Notes: a model not told the origin generated them from the letters alone. DNA of 64,000 nt from Bacteroidetes bacterium CG2_30_33_31 (GCA_001872625.1 MNXP01000043.1:1-64000); one strand, 5' to 3'; shown: positions 19,503-29,376, counted from the stretch's first letter. Program-made: numbers and translations.

Positions 19503-19536
19503 TAGAAAAATCTTTCTAAGAATTGTATTTTAGTTT

Positions 19537-19565
19537 AAAAAAAATGGAGGCTTTGAAACCTCCAT
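19537..19565 (-). terminator. terminator after the 727-residue T9SS protein
   Basis: ATGGAGG and CCTCCAT arms with an 8-base loop, followed on the minus strand by eight T residues. Confidence 0.85.
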
Positions 19566-19603
19566 CTTATAAAAATATTCATAATTTTATTTCTTACGAT
19601 AAA

Positions 19604-21787
19604 CTATTTTATCATTACTGGTTTCATAAAATATGCGCCTCCTACATTAAATTTGAAGAAGTATACTCCACTTTCAAGTGTAGAAATATCAACACTAAGT
19701 TTTTGAACGCCAGTATTTTGAATTCCAAAATCTATGTCTTTGATTTTTTGTCCGCTGGCAGTAACAATATTCAATGCAACTTTTTCATTTTTCGACATTT
19801 TTATATTGAAATTTACTATGTCGCTTGCTGGGTTAGGATAAGTAGCAGAAATAATATCCTCAGGGTGTTGGTCAGCAATACCAAGTGTTACTGAGGAATA
19901 GCATGATTGATAAACTTCTTTGGTTGAATAATTTTGAATCCAACAAACAGCTATCACATCTGAAAATTCTTCAACAGAATTTTCTGTTGCATTATTAATT
20001 GGGCTTAGTGCATTTGCTGGAAGTCTATAATTGCCATTGAACTTATAGTTGGTATATTCAGCAAAACCAGTTCCAGCGGTTTTAGGTCCAATAACTTTTC
20101 CGTTTCCATCTGGCATCATTTTTTTCATTACCCAATAAAAATCAGTCTCGCCATTAGTTCCAACATTATTACTTGTATGTTTTTCAACTATGCCAACAAA
20201 TAATCTTGCAGATGCAGGCAGGTCAATTTTTGGATCGATATAAACGCCTACTGTAAAATGATGAGTAACTGTATCCATTACTAAACTGGCGCTCATATCT
20301 ACAAATGCTGGATTGCTGTATGCTGCATCAAAATCAGATTGTAATACACTTGAAGAATTTCCATCATATCCACCATCAATAAATTGATGAGGCACTGATG
20401 ATACATTATAATAAACTCTGCGGTCATATCCTTCTAAAGTGTAGTATGGATCGCCGTTTCCTGGCCAGCTCATTTGGTATTTTATGGCAACATATTTATT
20501 TGGATTATTTGCATATAAACCTTGCATATTGATATTTCCTGCTACACAAGGAGCACAAGTGGAGCTTGTAAATGTTTCGTAAAGTGGCATCCTTTGTACT
20601 GAGCTCGAAGGATTATATCCCGTGGCTGAACTTGCTAAAGTATCATTACTCATATTCTGGTCTGCATGTCCATTTGGGCTCGATGTCCAAACTTTAATAT
20701 TATGAAATCCAGAAGTAGGCATCCAAGCTGTTGAATGTGTGAACGAATAAGATGTGTAACTTGGAATGCTAACACCAGTAACATTTTGCGTTACAGCAGC
20801 CCCGCCATCGATGGAATAATTTAAATGGAAAGCTGTTATTGTCGAAAGTCCGTTATTTTCAACTGATCCTTGAATGTTAACATTTTGTCCTATAGGAACA
20901 AGGTTCGGGATATTCAAACTTGAAACTGAAATATCAAAAGTATCGGGTATTACTGAAGCTAAATCGTAACCAAAGATTACATCATTTTGGATTAATCCGC
21001 CTAATGTTACAGTGCCGGCAACGATATTTGGTTGAATCCATAATCCACCGCCAAGATTTCCTGCGGCTGTAATATCTGTAGTTACATCGTGCGACAAACC
21101 TGTTTGCATACCTGTGGCTACAGAAATCTGAAAGATTGTAGTGTTAGCTGGGCTGCCAGCAGAAATAGCCCAAATATATGGTCCTCCTGGGGTAACATTA
21201 TCGTAAGCTGTTCCATAAGTTGACAACAATCCATGTGTTGCAGCTGGAATTGTTGCTAATGTGGAGCCAGTGCGGCTAACAAGTACTAAATCTGTAGCCC
21301 AGTTGCCTACCCAAAAACCGCCAGCACCACTGTTAGCAGCAGGGTTATAGCAAATATTTCTTACAACAACCGGTGTTGTTATTTGCCCAATTAAACTTGG
21401 AACTGTGGTATCGAATTTCATTTTATAAATCAGATTGGTAGCTTTTCCTCCATAAAAGTAATGGCCATCATAAGCTAAATCTCGCAATCCAGATACTCCT
21501 GGAACTGAAAATTTACTGATATAGGTTCCTGTAAGGCTGTATTTGAAAATTGAGTCGGTGTTCCAACGTGCAACATAAAAGTTTACTCCATCAGTTTCGC
21601 AACCTGCGGTACCTGTGGTGAATACTGGATAAGTAAACTGTACAGTCCAATTTCCTTTTGCCGAACTGGCTTTTGTAGAATTATTAGTAGCACTCGCTGG
21701 TGCTGCTTCATTTGCTGGTGAATAGGTTTGTGCAAATATCATTGCTGATACAAACAAAAACACCAAGGTTAGGGTAAATTTTCTCAT
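19604..21787 (-). CDS. T9SS-secreted protein with beta-propeller-like N-terminus and Omp28-like CxxC domain
   Basis: The 727-residue protein has a signal peptide (1-19). About residues 45-280 show repeated strand-turn segments with GG and W residues that look like a beta propeller. A CARDB-like immunoglobulin domain (about 285-390) follows. Next is an Omp28/thioredoxin-like domain opening LYETFTSSTCAPCVAGN, with CxxC near 411-414. The C-terminus (ATYPNPASDIVNFNI to the final FMKPVMIK) is a T9SS type A sorting signal. It shares its domain logic and N-terminal MRK signal peptide with the gene just downstream. Predicted surface protein, function unknown. Confidence 0.85.
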   Translation of the reverse strand: MRKFTLTLVFLFVSAMIFAQTYSPANEAAPASATNNSTKASSAKGNWTVQFTYPVFTTGTAGCETDGVNFYVARWNTDSIFKYSLTGTYISKFSVPGVSGLRDLAYDGHYFYGGKATNLIYKMKFDTTVPSLIGQITTPVVVRNICYNPAANSGAGGFWVGNWATDLVLVSRTGSTLATIPAATHGLLSTYGTAYDNVTPGGPYIWAISAGSPANTTIFQISVATGMQTGLSHDVTTDITAAGNLGGGLWIQPNIVAGTVTLGGLIQNDVIFGYDLASVIPDTFDISVSSLNIPNLVPIGQNVNIQGSVENNGLSTITAFHLNYSIDGGAAVTQNVTGVSIPSYTSYSFTHSTAWMPTSGFHNIKVWTSSPNGHADQNMSNDTLASSATGYNPSSSVQRMPLYETFTSSTCAPCVAGNINMQGLYANNPNKYVAIKYQMSWPGNGDPYYTLEGYDRRVYYNVSSVPHQFIDGGYDGNSSSVLQSDFDAAYSNPAFVDMSASLVMDTVTHHFTVGVYIDPKIDLPASARLFVGIVEKHTSNNVGTNGETDFYWVMKKMMPDGNGKVIGPKTAGTGFAEYTNYKFNGNYRLPANALSPINNATENSVEEFSDVIAVCWIQNYSTKEVYQSCYSSVTLGIADQHPEDIISATYPNPASDIVNFNIKMSKNEKVALNIVTASGQKIKDIDFGIQNTGVQKLSVDISTLESGVYFFKFNVGGAYFMKPVMIK

Positions 21788-21825
21788 GTGTGTGTCGATT
21801 ATATGTTATTAAATTAATAAGATTA

Positions 21826-21833
21826 CAAATGTA
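21826..21833 (-). promoter_or_regulatory. -7 promoter box TACATTTG
   Basis: The minus strand reads TACATTTG 39 bases before the ATG of the 727-residue T9SS protein. Confidence 0.6.
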
Positions 21834-21896
21834 TTATTTTTTGACTTTTGAAATGATAAATATTTTTGGAAAATTATAATTCGAACAATTTTAGTT

Positions 21897-22514
21897 CTAA
21901 TAGATAAAAATTTCACCTATACTAAGTGATGTTAGAAGCCCCACTAAGAATCCAAGATATATTTCAGATTGGGTATGTACTTTAAGATAAAGCCGAGAAC
22001 TCATAACAAGTCCACTTATTATTATAGAAATTATTAATAAGTTGGAAGTATTAATTTCTAAAGTTCTAAAGATTATATAAAACCATACACTTGCCGCTGA
22101 CACAGCTGCTGAATGTGCAGAAACTTTCAGAAAATTATTTAAAATGCTGATGATTAGTACTATCAAAGAAATAGAAATGAAGAGGCCATAGATGAAAGGA
22201 GGCATATATGGAATTCTAAAAAATAAAAATCCAGTAAAAGAATATACTATAAGCATTATAATGTAGGGGAAAGTTCGCTCCTTGGCATTTTCTAATTGCA
22301 GATTTGAAATTATCTTAAAAATTTTTAAAATTTTGAAGGCCATAATTGGAATGGCTATATCTAATATCAAAACATATATGAGCAGATATATTTTATAATG
22401 GAAATTGTAGCTCTGCATTCTGTAGTAAGGTAAGAATAAAATTATCACCATCAAGTAAAATGGGATAAATAGGGGATGAAAAATTAAAGAAATAATTTTT
22501 GCTAATTTGTTCAT
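21897..22514 (-). CDS. PAP2-like integral membrane protein
   Basis: This 205-residue protein has about six membrane helices. Two late segments fit type 2 phosphatidic acid phosphatase motifs: KVSAHSAAVS, and SRLYLKVHTQSEIYLGFLVG, which carries the SRxxxxxHT..E pattern. Related enzymes dephosphorylate lipid phosphates such as undecaprenyl pyrophosphate. The first PAP2 motif (KxxxxxxRP) is only weakly visible (NAKERTFP), so activity is uncertain. The start is the ATG at 22514, two bases after the rpoN stop, indicating translational coupling. Confidence 0.65.
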   Translation of the reverse strand: MNKLAKIISLIFHPLFIPFYLMVIILFLPYYRMQSYNFHYKIYLLIYVLILDIAIPIMAFKILKIFKIISNLQLENAKERTFPYIIMLIVYSFTGFLFFRIPYMPPFIYGLFISISLIVLIISILNNFLKVSAHSAAVSAASVWFYIIFRTLEINTSNLLIISIIISGLVMSSRLYLKVHTQSEIYLGFLVGLLTSLSIGEIFIY

Positions 22515-22516
22515 TT

Positions 22517-23974
22517 TCAAAGTTGTTTTCTCATACGAGCTACTGGAATTCCAAGTTGCTCTCGGTATTTTGCAATGGTTCGCCTTGCAATATTGTATCC
22601 TTTTTCTTTCAAAATTATCACTAATTTCTCATCAATTATAGGCTTCTTTTTATTTTCTGCTTCAATCACATCCATAAGAATTTTTTTAATTTCTCTGGTT
22701 GATACTTCCTCTCCATCAGTATTCTGCATCGACTCGCTGAAGAAACTCTTGAGCAGAAAAGTTCCAAAAGGTGTTTGTACATATTTGCTATTTACAACTC
22801 TTGAAATAGTAGAAATATCTAGGTTCACTTTTTCTGCTATATCCTTAAGAATCATTGGTTTTAAATTAGTTTCATCGCCAGTTGTGAAGTATTCATATTG
22901 GTGAGCCATTATGGCTTCCATAGTGAGCAAAAGAGTTTGATGTCTTTGTCGGATAGCATCTATAAACCATTTTGCAGAATCAAGTTTTTGCTTAATGAAC
23001 ATAACTGTATCTTTCTGCTTCTGGTCTTTTTTCGTCGAAATATTATATGTTTCAAACAAATCTTTATAAGAACGCGACACATGAAGCTCTGGCATATTTC
23101 GACCATTAAGAGTTAGAACGAGCTCGCCATCGTCATTTTCTATGAGAAAATCTGGAGTTATGAATTGGTTAACTTTTATGGAATCTATGAGCGAATTCCC
23201 TGGTTTTGGATTTAGTTTTAGAATTTCATCAATAGCGAGTTTTAATTCTTCCTCACTAATATTTGCTCTTTGAATAATTTTAGAGTAATGTTTCTTGCTA
23301 AATTCTAAAAAATATCTTTGTATAATTTTGAGTGCAACAGCAATCTCACGTTTATCTGTATCTTTTAATTTCAATTGATTTTCCAAACATTCTTGCAAAT
23401 TTCTTGCTCCAATTCCTGGAGGTTCAAGGCTTTGAATTATTTGCAGCACAGCTTCAATTTCTTCCACCGTGGTCATAATATTTTGTGTAAAAGCAAAATC
23501 ATCAACCATGGCTTCAAGTTCACGGTTCAAATATCCAGAATCGTCGAGATTGCCGATAATAAAATCGCCGATAGCTTCTTCTCTTTCGGTAATATCTTTA
23601 AAATGAAATTGTGTAGTTATTATTTCCTGAAAACTACTGCCAGAAGCATAAGGAATAATTTTTTCTTCATCATCTTTGCTTGTATTATTTGCATTGTATT
23701 TATAATCAGGAATTTCGTCGTCATCTACATAGTCCGAAAGGTCAAATTCATCATCAGAAGTTTCTGTTTCCTCATCTTTGCCATCATCATAATCGTCCTC
23801 CTGAATTTGGTCTTCTTCGTTTTCTGAGCCATCTTCAAGTGCTGGATTTTCTTCCAATTCTTGCTTTATGCGTTGTTCAAGTGCAATAGTTGGCACCTGA
23901 AGCAATTTCATAAGTTGAATTTGCTGTGGCGAAAGTTTTTGTTGTAATTTCTGTTGTAGTCTTTGTGTTAACAT
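22517..23974 (-). CDS. rpoN: RNA polymerase sigma-54 factor
   Basis: The 485-residue alternative sigma factor has a glutamine/leucine-rich region I at the N-terminus (QRLQQKLQQKLSPQQIQLMK), which activator ATPases contact. An acidic region II (about 50-105) follows, then the core-binding domain. The C-terminus holds the RpoN box ARRTIAKYREQLGIP at about 463-477, which reads the -24 element. Sigma-54 in Bacteroidota often serves carbon and nitrogen or envelope genes. No enhancer-binding activator is encoded in this window. It lies 69 bases after asnS and directly before the PAP2-like gene, suggesting one operon. Confidence 0.97.
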   Translation of the reverse strand: MLTQRLQQKLQQKLSPQQIQLMKLLQVPTIALEQRIKQELEENPALEDGSENEEDQIQEDDYDDGKDEETETSDDEFDLSDYVDDDEIPDYKYNANNTSKDDEEKIIPYASGSSFQEIITTQFHFKDITEREEAIGDFIIGNLDDSGYLNRELEAMVDDFAFTQNIMTTVEEIEAVLQIIQSLEPPGIGARNLQECLENQLKLKDTDKREIAVALKIIQRYFLEFSKKHYSKIIQRANISEEELKLAIDEILKLNPKPGNSLIDSIKVNQFITPDFLIENDDGELVLTLNGRNMPELHVSRSYKDLFETYNISTKKDQKQKDTVMFIKQKLDSAKWFIDAIRQRHQTLLLTMEAIMAHQYEYFTTGDETNLKPMILKDIAEKVNLDISTISRVVNSKYVQTPFGTFLLKSFFSESMQNTDGEEVSTREIKKILMDVIEAENKKKPIIDEKLVIILKEKGYNIARRTIAKYREQLGIPVARMRKQL

Positions 23975-24043
23975 AAATCTTGTCTAAAACAAGTTGCAAT
24001 TTAGGAAATAAAATAATGCTAAATCTAATTTATTTTGCTGTTT

Positions 24044-25483
24044 TTAAAATTCTGCTGATTTTGGAAATCGAGGAAATGGAATCACATCTCGTATATTTGT
24101 CATGCCTGTTACAAACAACATAAGACGCTCGAAACCAAGGCCATAACCGCTATGTGGAACGCTCCCAAATCTTCTTGTATCTATATACCAATACATTTCC
24201 TTTTCGGGAATATTCATTTCGTGCATTTTTTGCAAAAGGATATCTAAGCGTTCTTCTCTTTGCGAACCGCCAACAATTTCGCCAATACCAGGAAATAAAA
24301 TGTCCATAGCTCTTACAGTTTTATTATCATCATTTGCACGCATATAAAATGCTTTAATATCTTTAGGATAATCTATTAAAATCACAGGTTTTTTAAAATG
24401 TTTTTCCACAAGATATCTTTCGTGCTCGCTTTGCAAATCGGCACCCCAACTTTCAATTATATAATCGAATTTCTTTTTCTTATTAGGGTTTGAATTTTTT
24501 AAAATCTCTATAGCCTCAGTATAAGTCAACCTTACAAAATCATTGTTTGCTACAAACTGAAGCTTTTTAATTAATTCCATAGATCTATCTTCTTCCTTCT
24601 TTCCTTTTTCTTCTTCTTCCTGTCTCTTGCTCAAAAAATCAAGATCATCTTTGCAATTTTCTAAAACATAATTAATTACATATTTTAGCATTTCCTCTGC
24701 TAAATCCATATTATCGTTTAGGTCGTTGAAAGCAACTTCAGGTTCTATCATCCAAAATTCGGCAAGATGGCGCGTTGTGTTTGAATTTTCTGCTCTGAAA
24801 GTTGGCCCGAAAGTATATACTTTTCCAAGAGCCAAAGCAGCAAGCTCAGCTTCCAATTGTCCAGAAACAGTAAGATTGGTTGGACGTCCAAAGAAATCAT
24901 CTTTATAATTTACTTTTCCTTCGTCGTTTAAAGGTGGATTTGTGTCGCTTAAAGTGGTAACTCTAAACATTTCTCCAGCGCCTTCTGCATCAGATGCTGT
25001 TATGATTGGCGTGTGAATATTGCAAAATCCATTATTATTAAAATAATTGTGAATAGCAAAAATTACTTTATGTCGTATTCTAAAAATAGCTCCAAAAGTA
25101 TTGGTGCGGAAACGAAGATGGGCATTTTCTCTTAGAAATTCTAAAGAATGTTTCTTTGGCTGAATTGGATATTTTTCGGCATCGGCAAGACCCAAAATAA
25201 TTACTTGATATGCAGCAACTTCAAAATTTTGTTGTCCTCCTTGCGATTTCACTAATTTGCCTCTCACAAGCAGAGCTGCTCCTACAGTAATTCCTTCCAT
25301 CACACTCTCATTAATGCTTGCAAAATCGACAACCACTTGAATGGAATTTATTGTTGAACCATCATTTAAAGCTATAAATGCTACATTCTTACTGCCGCGG
25401 CGATTTCTTACCCAGCCTCTAACTTCAACTTCAATATTTTCTTCGGTGGAAGAAAGAATATCTTTTATGGTTTTACCTTTCAT
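24044..25483 (-). CDS. asnS: asparaginyl-tRNA synthetase
   Basis: The 479-residue class IIb synthetase has an N-terminal OB anticodon-binding domain (about 15-110, [20 protein letters not shown]). Motif 2 is [21 protein letters not shown] and motif 3 is [15 protein letters not shown]. It charges tRNA-Asn. A lysine/glutamate-rich insertion near 290 ([15 protein letters not shown]) is an expected feature of some AsnRS. Its leader contains a terminator hairpin 60-90 bases before the ATG with a possible antiterminator, so read-through could control the asnS-rpoN-PAP2 operon. Confidence 0.97.
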   Translation of the reverse strand: MKGKTIKDILSSTEENIEVEVRGWVRNRRGSKNVAFIALNDGSTINSIQVVVDFASINESVMEGITVGAALLVRGKLVKSQGGQQNFEVAAYQVIILGLADAEKYPIQPKKHSLEFLRENAHLRFRTNTFGAIFRIRHKVIFAIHNYFNNNGFCNIHTPIITASDAEGAGEMFRVTTLSDTNPPLNDEGKVNYKDDFFGRPTNLTVSGQLEAELAALALGKVYTFGPTFRAENSNTTRHLAEFWMIEPEVAFNDLNDNMDLAEEMLKYVINYVLENCKDDLDFLSKRQEEEEKGKKEEDRSMELIKKLQFVANNDFVRLTYTEAIEILKNSNPNKKKKFDYIIESWGADLQSEHERYLVEKHFKKPVILIDYPKDIKAFYMRANDDNKTVRAMDILFPGIGEIVGGSQREERLDILLQKMHEMNIPEKEMYWYIDTRRFGSVPHSGYGLGFERLMLFVTGMTNIRDVIPFPRFPKSAEF

Positions 25484-25545
25484 AATATTTCTGATACTTT
25501 GTAAATACTTTGCAAAAAAAAGAAATTTTAAGGTGTGAAAAGAAA

Positions 25546-25569
25546 AAAAGTCCCACGATTGGGACTTTT
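25546..25569 (-). terminator. intrinsic terminator in the asnS leader
   Basis: GTCCCA and TGGGAC arms extended by A/T pairs surround a four-base loop. On the minus strand the hairpin is followed by TTTTTTTC. It lies about 60 bases upstream of the asnS ATG, on the asnS strand, with no gene between it and slyD. Confidence 0.75.
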
Positions 25570-25838
25570 AGCACAAATAACACTAAATTCGGTGGGATAA
25601 TGTATAGAACAAACCATTTTAATAAGATGTAAATTGGTTTTATAATCATACGACGGTTGCTGTTTTACATAAGTTACTATTGATTTTGACTTTATTAAAG
25701 TGATATTTCAAAATAAATAATTTGTGTTTTGCAATATGTTAAACTTCAGCAAATTGTAATTTTTACCTTTTTAAATAACAATTCACCTTCAAAAATTTAT
25801 GTTATAAAATTCGTTTTTTATCTTCTTAAGAAATGCTA

Positions 25839-25846
25839 TAAATTTG
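25839..25846 (+). promoter_or_regulatory. -7 promoter box TAAATTTG for slyD
   Basis: Exact TAnnTTTG match. Predicted initiation near 25852 leaves a leader of only about 12 bases to the ATG at 25865, or 24 to the in-frame ATG at 25877. Confidence 0.55.
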
Positions 25847-25864
25847 CCGAAATTTAATTTATAA

Positions 25865-26425
25865 ATGTTTGACAAAATGAAAATACAAAATAATACTGTT
25901 CCTGCTATACTTTTTGACCTAATGGTTGGTGGATTTGATGGAGAATTGGTTGAAAATGTGGATCCAGAAAAACCATTTGAATTTCTTTTTGGACATGGAA
26001 ATCTGCTTCCTGCTTTTGAGGCAGAACTGCTTGGCTTAGAAGCTGGTGACGGATTTGCGTTTATTTTGCAAAGTGATGAAGCTTACGGTTCTTACGATGG
26101 CGAACTAATTCACAAATTTGATAAGGCGAGTTTCTTTGATGAAAATGGCATTGTTCCAACCGATGTGGCCGTCGATAATTTTATACCAATGAAGGATGAA
26201 GCTGGCAATACTTTGAACGGTAAGGTTATTTCAATAACTGATAATATTATTGAAATGGACTTTAATCACCCTCTCGCCGACATTGATTTATTTTTCAAAG
26301 GCGAAGTTGTACGAGTGAGGGCTGCCACACAAAATGAAATTGATAATGGCGATGTAGAAATTCATGAACACACAATGTGGGATGATGCTGGTACTGAGAT
26401 GCCTGCTTGTAATGCAAACGAATAG
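25865..26425 (+). CDS. slyD: FKBP-type peptidyl-prolyl isomerase, SlyD family
   Basis: The 186-residue cytoplasmic folding helper has an FKBP fold interrupted by the IF chaperone insert. The segments FLFGHGNLLPAFEAELLGLEAGD and FNHPLADIDLFFKGEV correspond to the family motifs G.g.lipg.E.aL.Gm..G and dxNHPLAG.L.F. It catalyses proline isomerisation and binds unfolded chains. The His-rich metal tail of E. coli SlyD is absent, though a short EIHEHTMW remains. Residue 5 is an alternative ATG (25877) that would fit the promoter spacing better. It is monocistronic. Confidence 0.9.
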   Translation: MFDKMKIQNNTVPAILFDLMVGGFDGELVENVDPEKPFEFLFGHGNLLPAFEAELLGLEAGDGFAFILQSDEAYGSYDGELIHKFDKASFFDENGIVPTDVAVDNFIPMKDEAGNTLNGKVISITDNIIEMDFNHPLADIDLFFKGEVVRVRAATQNEIDNGDVEIHEHTMWDDAGTEMPACNANE

Positions 26426-26524
26426 AGTCTTTTAATCGAAATAATTAAGAATTTAATTTGCTTTTAAATTCTTGTTGGAAATGTTAAAATGAAATAAATG
26501 AGAAATTTGATTTCTCAGATATAT

Positions 26525-28030
26525 CTAACCACAATAGAAATATTTACTCAATAAAGGTTCCATAATGTGAGAATTTTTATCTGCCTCATCTCTAAGGTTT
26601 TCGTCATTAAAAGACTTTAAATCGCAGATAATTTGATCAATAATATCGGCAGTAAATATTCCATCTTTCATATAATCCTCTTTGTGATTTTCGAGGTTCA
26701 GGGCAGACTTATGACATGAATCTGGTAAAACATCAAGACTTTTTAATCTATTTTGGTTTTTACTATCAAATATATTCATATCAATATATGTTTTCTTAGC
26801 AAATTCGAGAGCATTTTCCCAAAGAAGTCCATCCTTTGCTGCCACAGTGAGACCAGCTAAAAGCAAATAAATATCGGCAGAACCATCGGGACAGCGGAAT
26901 TCAACCGTTTGTTTAAAGGAAAAATCACTCTCGGATTCTGGTTCAAACGAATTAGCAATTTTGGCCATATTTCCTTTGCCAGTCCAGCCCAAAGGCACTC
27001 TTACCAATGCTGACCTATTGCGATCGCCCCAGCAAATATTTGTAGGCGCTTCTTGATTAGGTACAAGCCTAAAATATGAAGTTGGAATTCGATTGCCGAA
27101 AGCCGTTAATGAAGGTGCATAATGCAAATAACCAGATATTAATTTGCGGGCAACATCATTTATTTCCCCATCGGTAACCATTGCATTTTTACCGCCTTTT
27201 AAAAGTCTGGTATGAATATGTAAACCACTTCCAGCTTTTCCTTTGGTAATTTTTGGTGCAAAAGTTATTGTTACACCATATTTATATGCTAATTTTCTGA
27301 TAATCCATTTTGCTATAATAAGTTGATTTGCTGCATCTTCTACTGGACAAGGTAAAAATTCAATTTCGTTTTGCTCGTAGTTTTTGCCGTTTAATATAAA
27401 ATTGCCAACTTCGGAATGACCATATTTTATGTTTCCACCACAAGAGGCAATTAACAGCATGGCTTCGGTGCGAAAATCTTCGGTTTTATTAAATGGTCCA
27501 GATTCATGATAACCTTTCTGATCGTAAGCAGGGAATAATTCTTCAGATTCCGTGATGACATAAAATTCCAATTCGCCCATAACTTCGTAGTCGAAACCAG
27601 TCTTTTCTTTTAGTGCGATATTAGCTTTATGCAAAATATATTCTGGAGAACTTTCCCAAGGAATTCCATCTTTGGTGAAAAATGAACACATTAAACCAAT
27701 TGTAGGAGTTTCGTTGAATGGGTTTATAAATGCTGTCCGATATTTTGGAATTACATACAAATCGCTTTCTCCTGCTTGTATATGCGAAAATAAACTTGAA
27801 CCATCAACACGCTCACCAGAACTTAAAATACTGTTGAGATGTTCCAGATTGTTTATAACAAAATTAAGAGTTTTTAGCCTGCCATCTTGGGCAAGATAAT
27901 GAAAATTAATTAGTTGAATATTATTATCTTTTATGTATCGAACTAAATCGGCCTTGGTAAACTCATCTGCTGTTTTCTCGAAATATTTAACTATCGGGTT
28001 TGGACTTAACATATATTTTGACTTCTTCAT
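26525..28030 (-). CDS. glnA: glutamine synthetase type I family protein
   Basis: The 501-residue protein has GSI architecture. A beta-grasp N-domain contains VDGSSL. The catalytic domain has MGELEFYVI, GKAGSGLHIHTRLLKGG (the nucleotide and glutamate region), NRIPTSYFRLVPNQEAPTNICWGDRNRS and VEFRCPDGSA. It makes glutamine from glutamate, ammonia and ATP. The usual adenylylation-site loop is not clearly present, so covalent control as in E. coli is doubtful. A second, unrelated-length synthetase (GSIII) lies at 39.5 kb. A divergent glycosyltransferase starts 123 bases away. Related gamma-glutamyl-ligating enzymes share this fold, so the substrate could differ. Confidence 0.85.
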   Translation of the reverse strand: MKKSKYMLSPNPIVKYFEKTADEFTKADLVRYIKDNNIQLINFHYLAQDGRLKTLNFVINNLEHLNSILSSGERVDGSSLFSHIQAGESDLYVIPKYRTAFINPFNETPTIGLMCSFFTKDGIPWESSPEYILHKANIALKEKTGFDYEVMGELEFYVITESEELFPAYDQKGYHESGPFNKTEDFRTEAMLLIASCGGNIKYGHSEVGNFILNGKNYEQNEIEFLPCPVEDAANQLIIAKWIIRKLAYKYGVTITFAPKITKGKAGSGLHIHTRLLKGGKNAMVTDGEINDVARKLISGYLHYAPSLTAFGNRIPTSYFRLVPNQEAPTNICWGDRNRSALVRVPLGWTGKGNMAKIANSFEPESESDFSFKQTVEFRCPDGSADIYLLLAGLTVAAKDGLLWENALEFAKKTYIDMNIFDSKNQNRLKSLDVLPDSCHKSALNLENHKEDYMKDGIFTADIIDQIICDLKSFNDENLRDEADKNSHIMEPLLSKYFYCG

Positions 28031-28152
28031 TTTAAAACTTAATTAAAATTATTAATACATAATTAACTTCAAAGAAATGAAATATTTCGATACATTTTAA
28101 ATCTGTATGAGTAAATTTCTGTTAATTTGCACAAAGCTTTTGAAATTTAATA

Positions 28153-29277
28153 ATGAGAATTGCTGTTAATACACGTCTTCTGTTGAAAGACAGATTGGAA
28201 GGCATTGGAAGGTTTACTTTGGAATTGATTAGTAGAATTGCTATTTCCCATCCCGAACATGATTTTATTTTTATTTTTGATAGAAAGTTTGATGAGAAGT
28301 TTATTTTCTCAAAAAATATTCATGCTGTTGTTGTGGGTCCACAAGCACGTCATCCAATACTATTTATTGTGTGGTTCGAAATTTCTGTCAGATATATTCT
28401 TAAGAAATACAAGGCCGATATTTTTATTTCTCCTGATGGTTTCCTTTCATTATCTTCCAAAATTACTGCTATTGCTGTAATGCATGATTTGAATTTTGAA
28501 CACAATCCAGAAGACATTCCTTTTTTGGTTCGCGTATATTATAAATTTTTCTTCCCACGATTTGCTGCTAAAGCTCAAAAAATTGTTACAGTTTCCGATT
28601 TTTCAAGACAAGATATAATAAAAATTTATTCTCAAATTCCTTCTAAAGTTGATGTGGTTTATAATGGAGTAAACTTAATATATTCACCTTTGGAAGTCAT
28701 AGAAAAACAGCAAGTTAGGGATAAATATACTCAAGGAAATGAGTATTTTATTTTTGTTGGAGCACTGCATCAGCGTAAAAACTTGGTAAATTTATTTTTA
28801 GCATTTGATAAATATAAATCAAATTCGGGTAACTCAGTAAAATTGATGATTGTAGGAAATAAAATGTGGTGGACTAAACAGATTGAAAATACTTATAATT
28901 CGCTCAGCTTCAAGGAAGATGTTGTATTCCATAATCACATGAGCACCAGCGAACTAAGGCAAGTTTATGGCTCTGCAATAGCTCTGACTTATGTGTCGCT
29001 TTTCGAAGGATTTGGAATTCCAATTATTGAAAGTTTCGCTTGCGGAACTCCAGTTATTACATCCAATATTACCTCGATGCCAGAAGTTGCTGCTCAGGCT
29101 GCAATATTAGTAAACCCTTTAAATATTGATGAAATTTCGGAAGCAATGCATAATGTGGAAACCGACAAAATATTGAGGGATAAGTTGATAGAGCTTGGTT
29201 TGGAAAGAGCCAAATACTTTTCGTGGGATGATTCAGCGGTCAAATTATGGAAGATAATTTGCGAAATAAATTCTTAG
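28153..29277 (+). CDS. glycosyltransferase family 4 (GT-B fold)
   Basis: The 374-residue cytoplasmic enzyme has two Rossmann-like domains. The C-terminal half carries YFIFVGALHQRKNL and the donor-binding motif FEGFGIPIIESFACGTPVI (the E-x7-E pattern of GT4). It transfers a sugar from an activated donor to a cell-surface glycan or lipid carrier. The sugar is not predictable. It stands alone rather than in a polysaccharide cluster. The start MRIAVNTRLLLKDRLEGIG is typical of the family. Confidence 0.9.
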   Translation: MRIAVNTRLLLKDRLEGIGRFTLELISRIAISHPEHDFIFIFDRKFDEKFIFSKNIHAVVVGPQARHPILFIVWFEISVRYILKKYKADIFISPDGFLSLSSKITAIAVMHDLNFEHNPEDIPFLVRVYYKFFFPRFAAKAQKIVTVSDFSRQDIIKIYSQIPSKVDVVYNGVNLIYSPLEVIEKQQVRDKYTQGNEYFIFVGALHQRKNLVNLFLAFDKYKSNSGNSVKLMIVGNKMWWTKQIENTYNSLSFKEDVVFHNHMSTSELRQVYGSAIALTYVSLFEGFGIPIIESFACGTPVITSNITSMPEVAAQAAILVNPLNIDEISEAMHNVETDKILRDKLIELGLERAKYFSWDDSAVKLWKIICEINS

Positions 29278-29332
29278 CGTGGGAGCTAAAAATTTATAAA
29301 GGCAAAAAATATCTTATTAATTGAAAACTTTT

Positions 29333-29362
29333 TTTGCTAAATAAAAAAATAGTGTACTTTTG
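29333..29362 (+). promoter_or_regulatory. promoter of tRNA-Phe (-33 TTTG, -7 TACTTTTG)
   Basis: TTTG at 29333-29336 and TACTTTTG at 29355-29362 are spaced 18 bases apart, the best two-element Bacteroidota promoter in the window. Confidence 0.75.
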
Positions 29363-29376
29363 CAGCCCTCAAAGGA

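Larger units (their letters stand above)
25484..25864. other. 381-base divergent intergenic region, asnS and slyD
   Basis: It contains the minus-strand terminator at 25546-25569, a complementary segment at 25592-25597 that could form a competing helix, and the slyD promoter at 25839. The 200 bases before the terminator on the minus strand may be a transcribed leader or a small RNA. I recognise no family there. Confidence 0.5.

Noticed and set aside
23375..23827. Open frame on the plus strand opposite rpoN (150 codons).
   Set aside because: Antisense shadow; the rpoN frame contains the RpoN box and region I.
26447..26516. Weak hairpins between slyD and glnA as terminators.
   Set aside because: Stems are almost all A/T and lack a run of T residues; termination probably occurs here but the element cannot be assigned.
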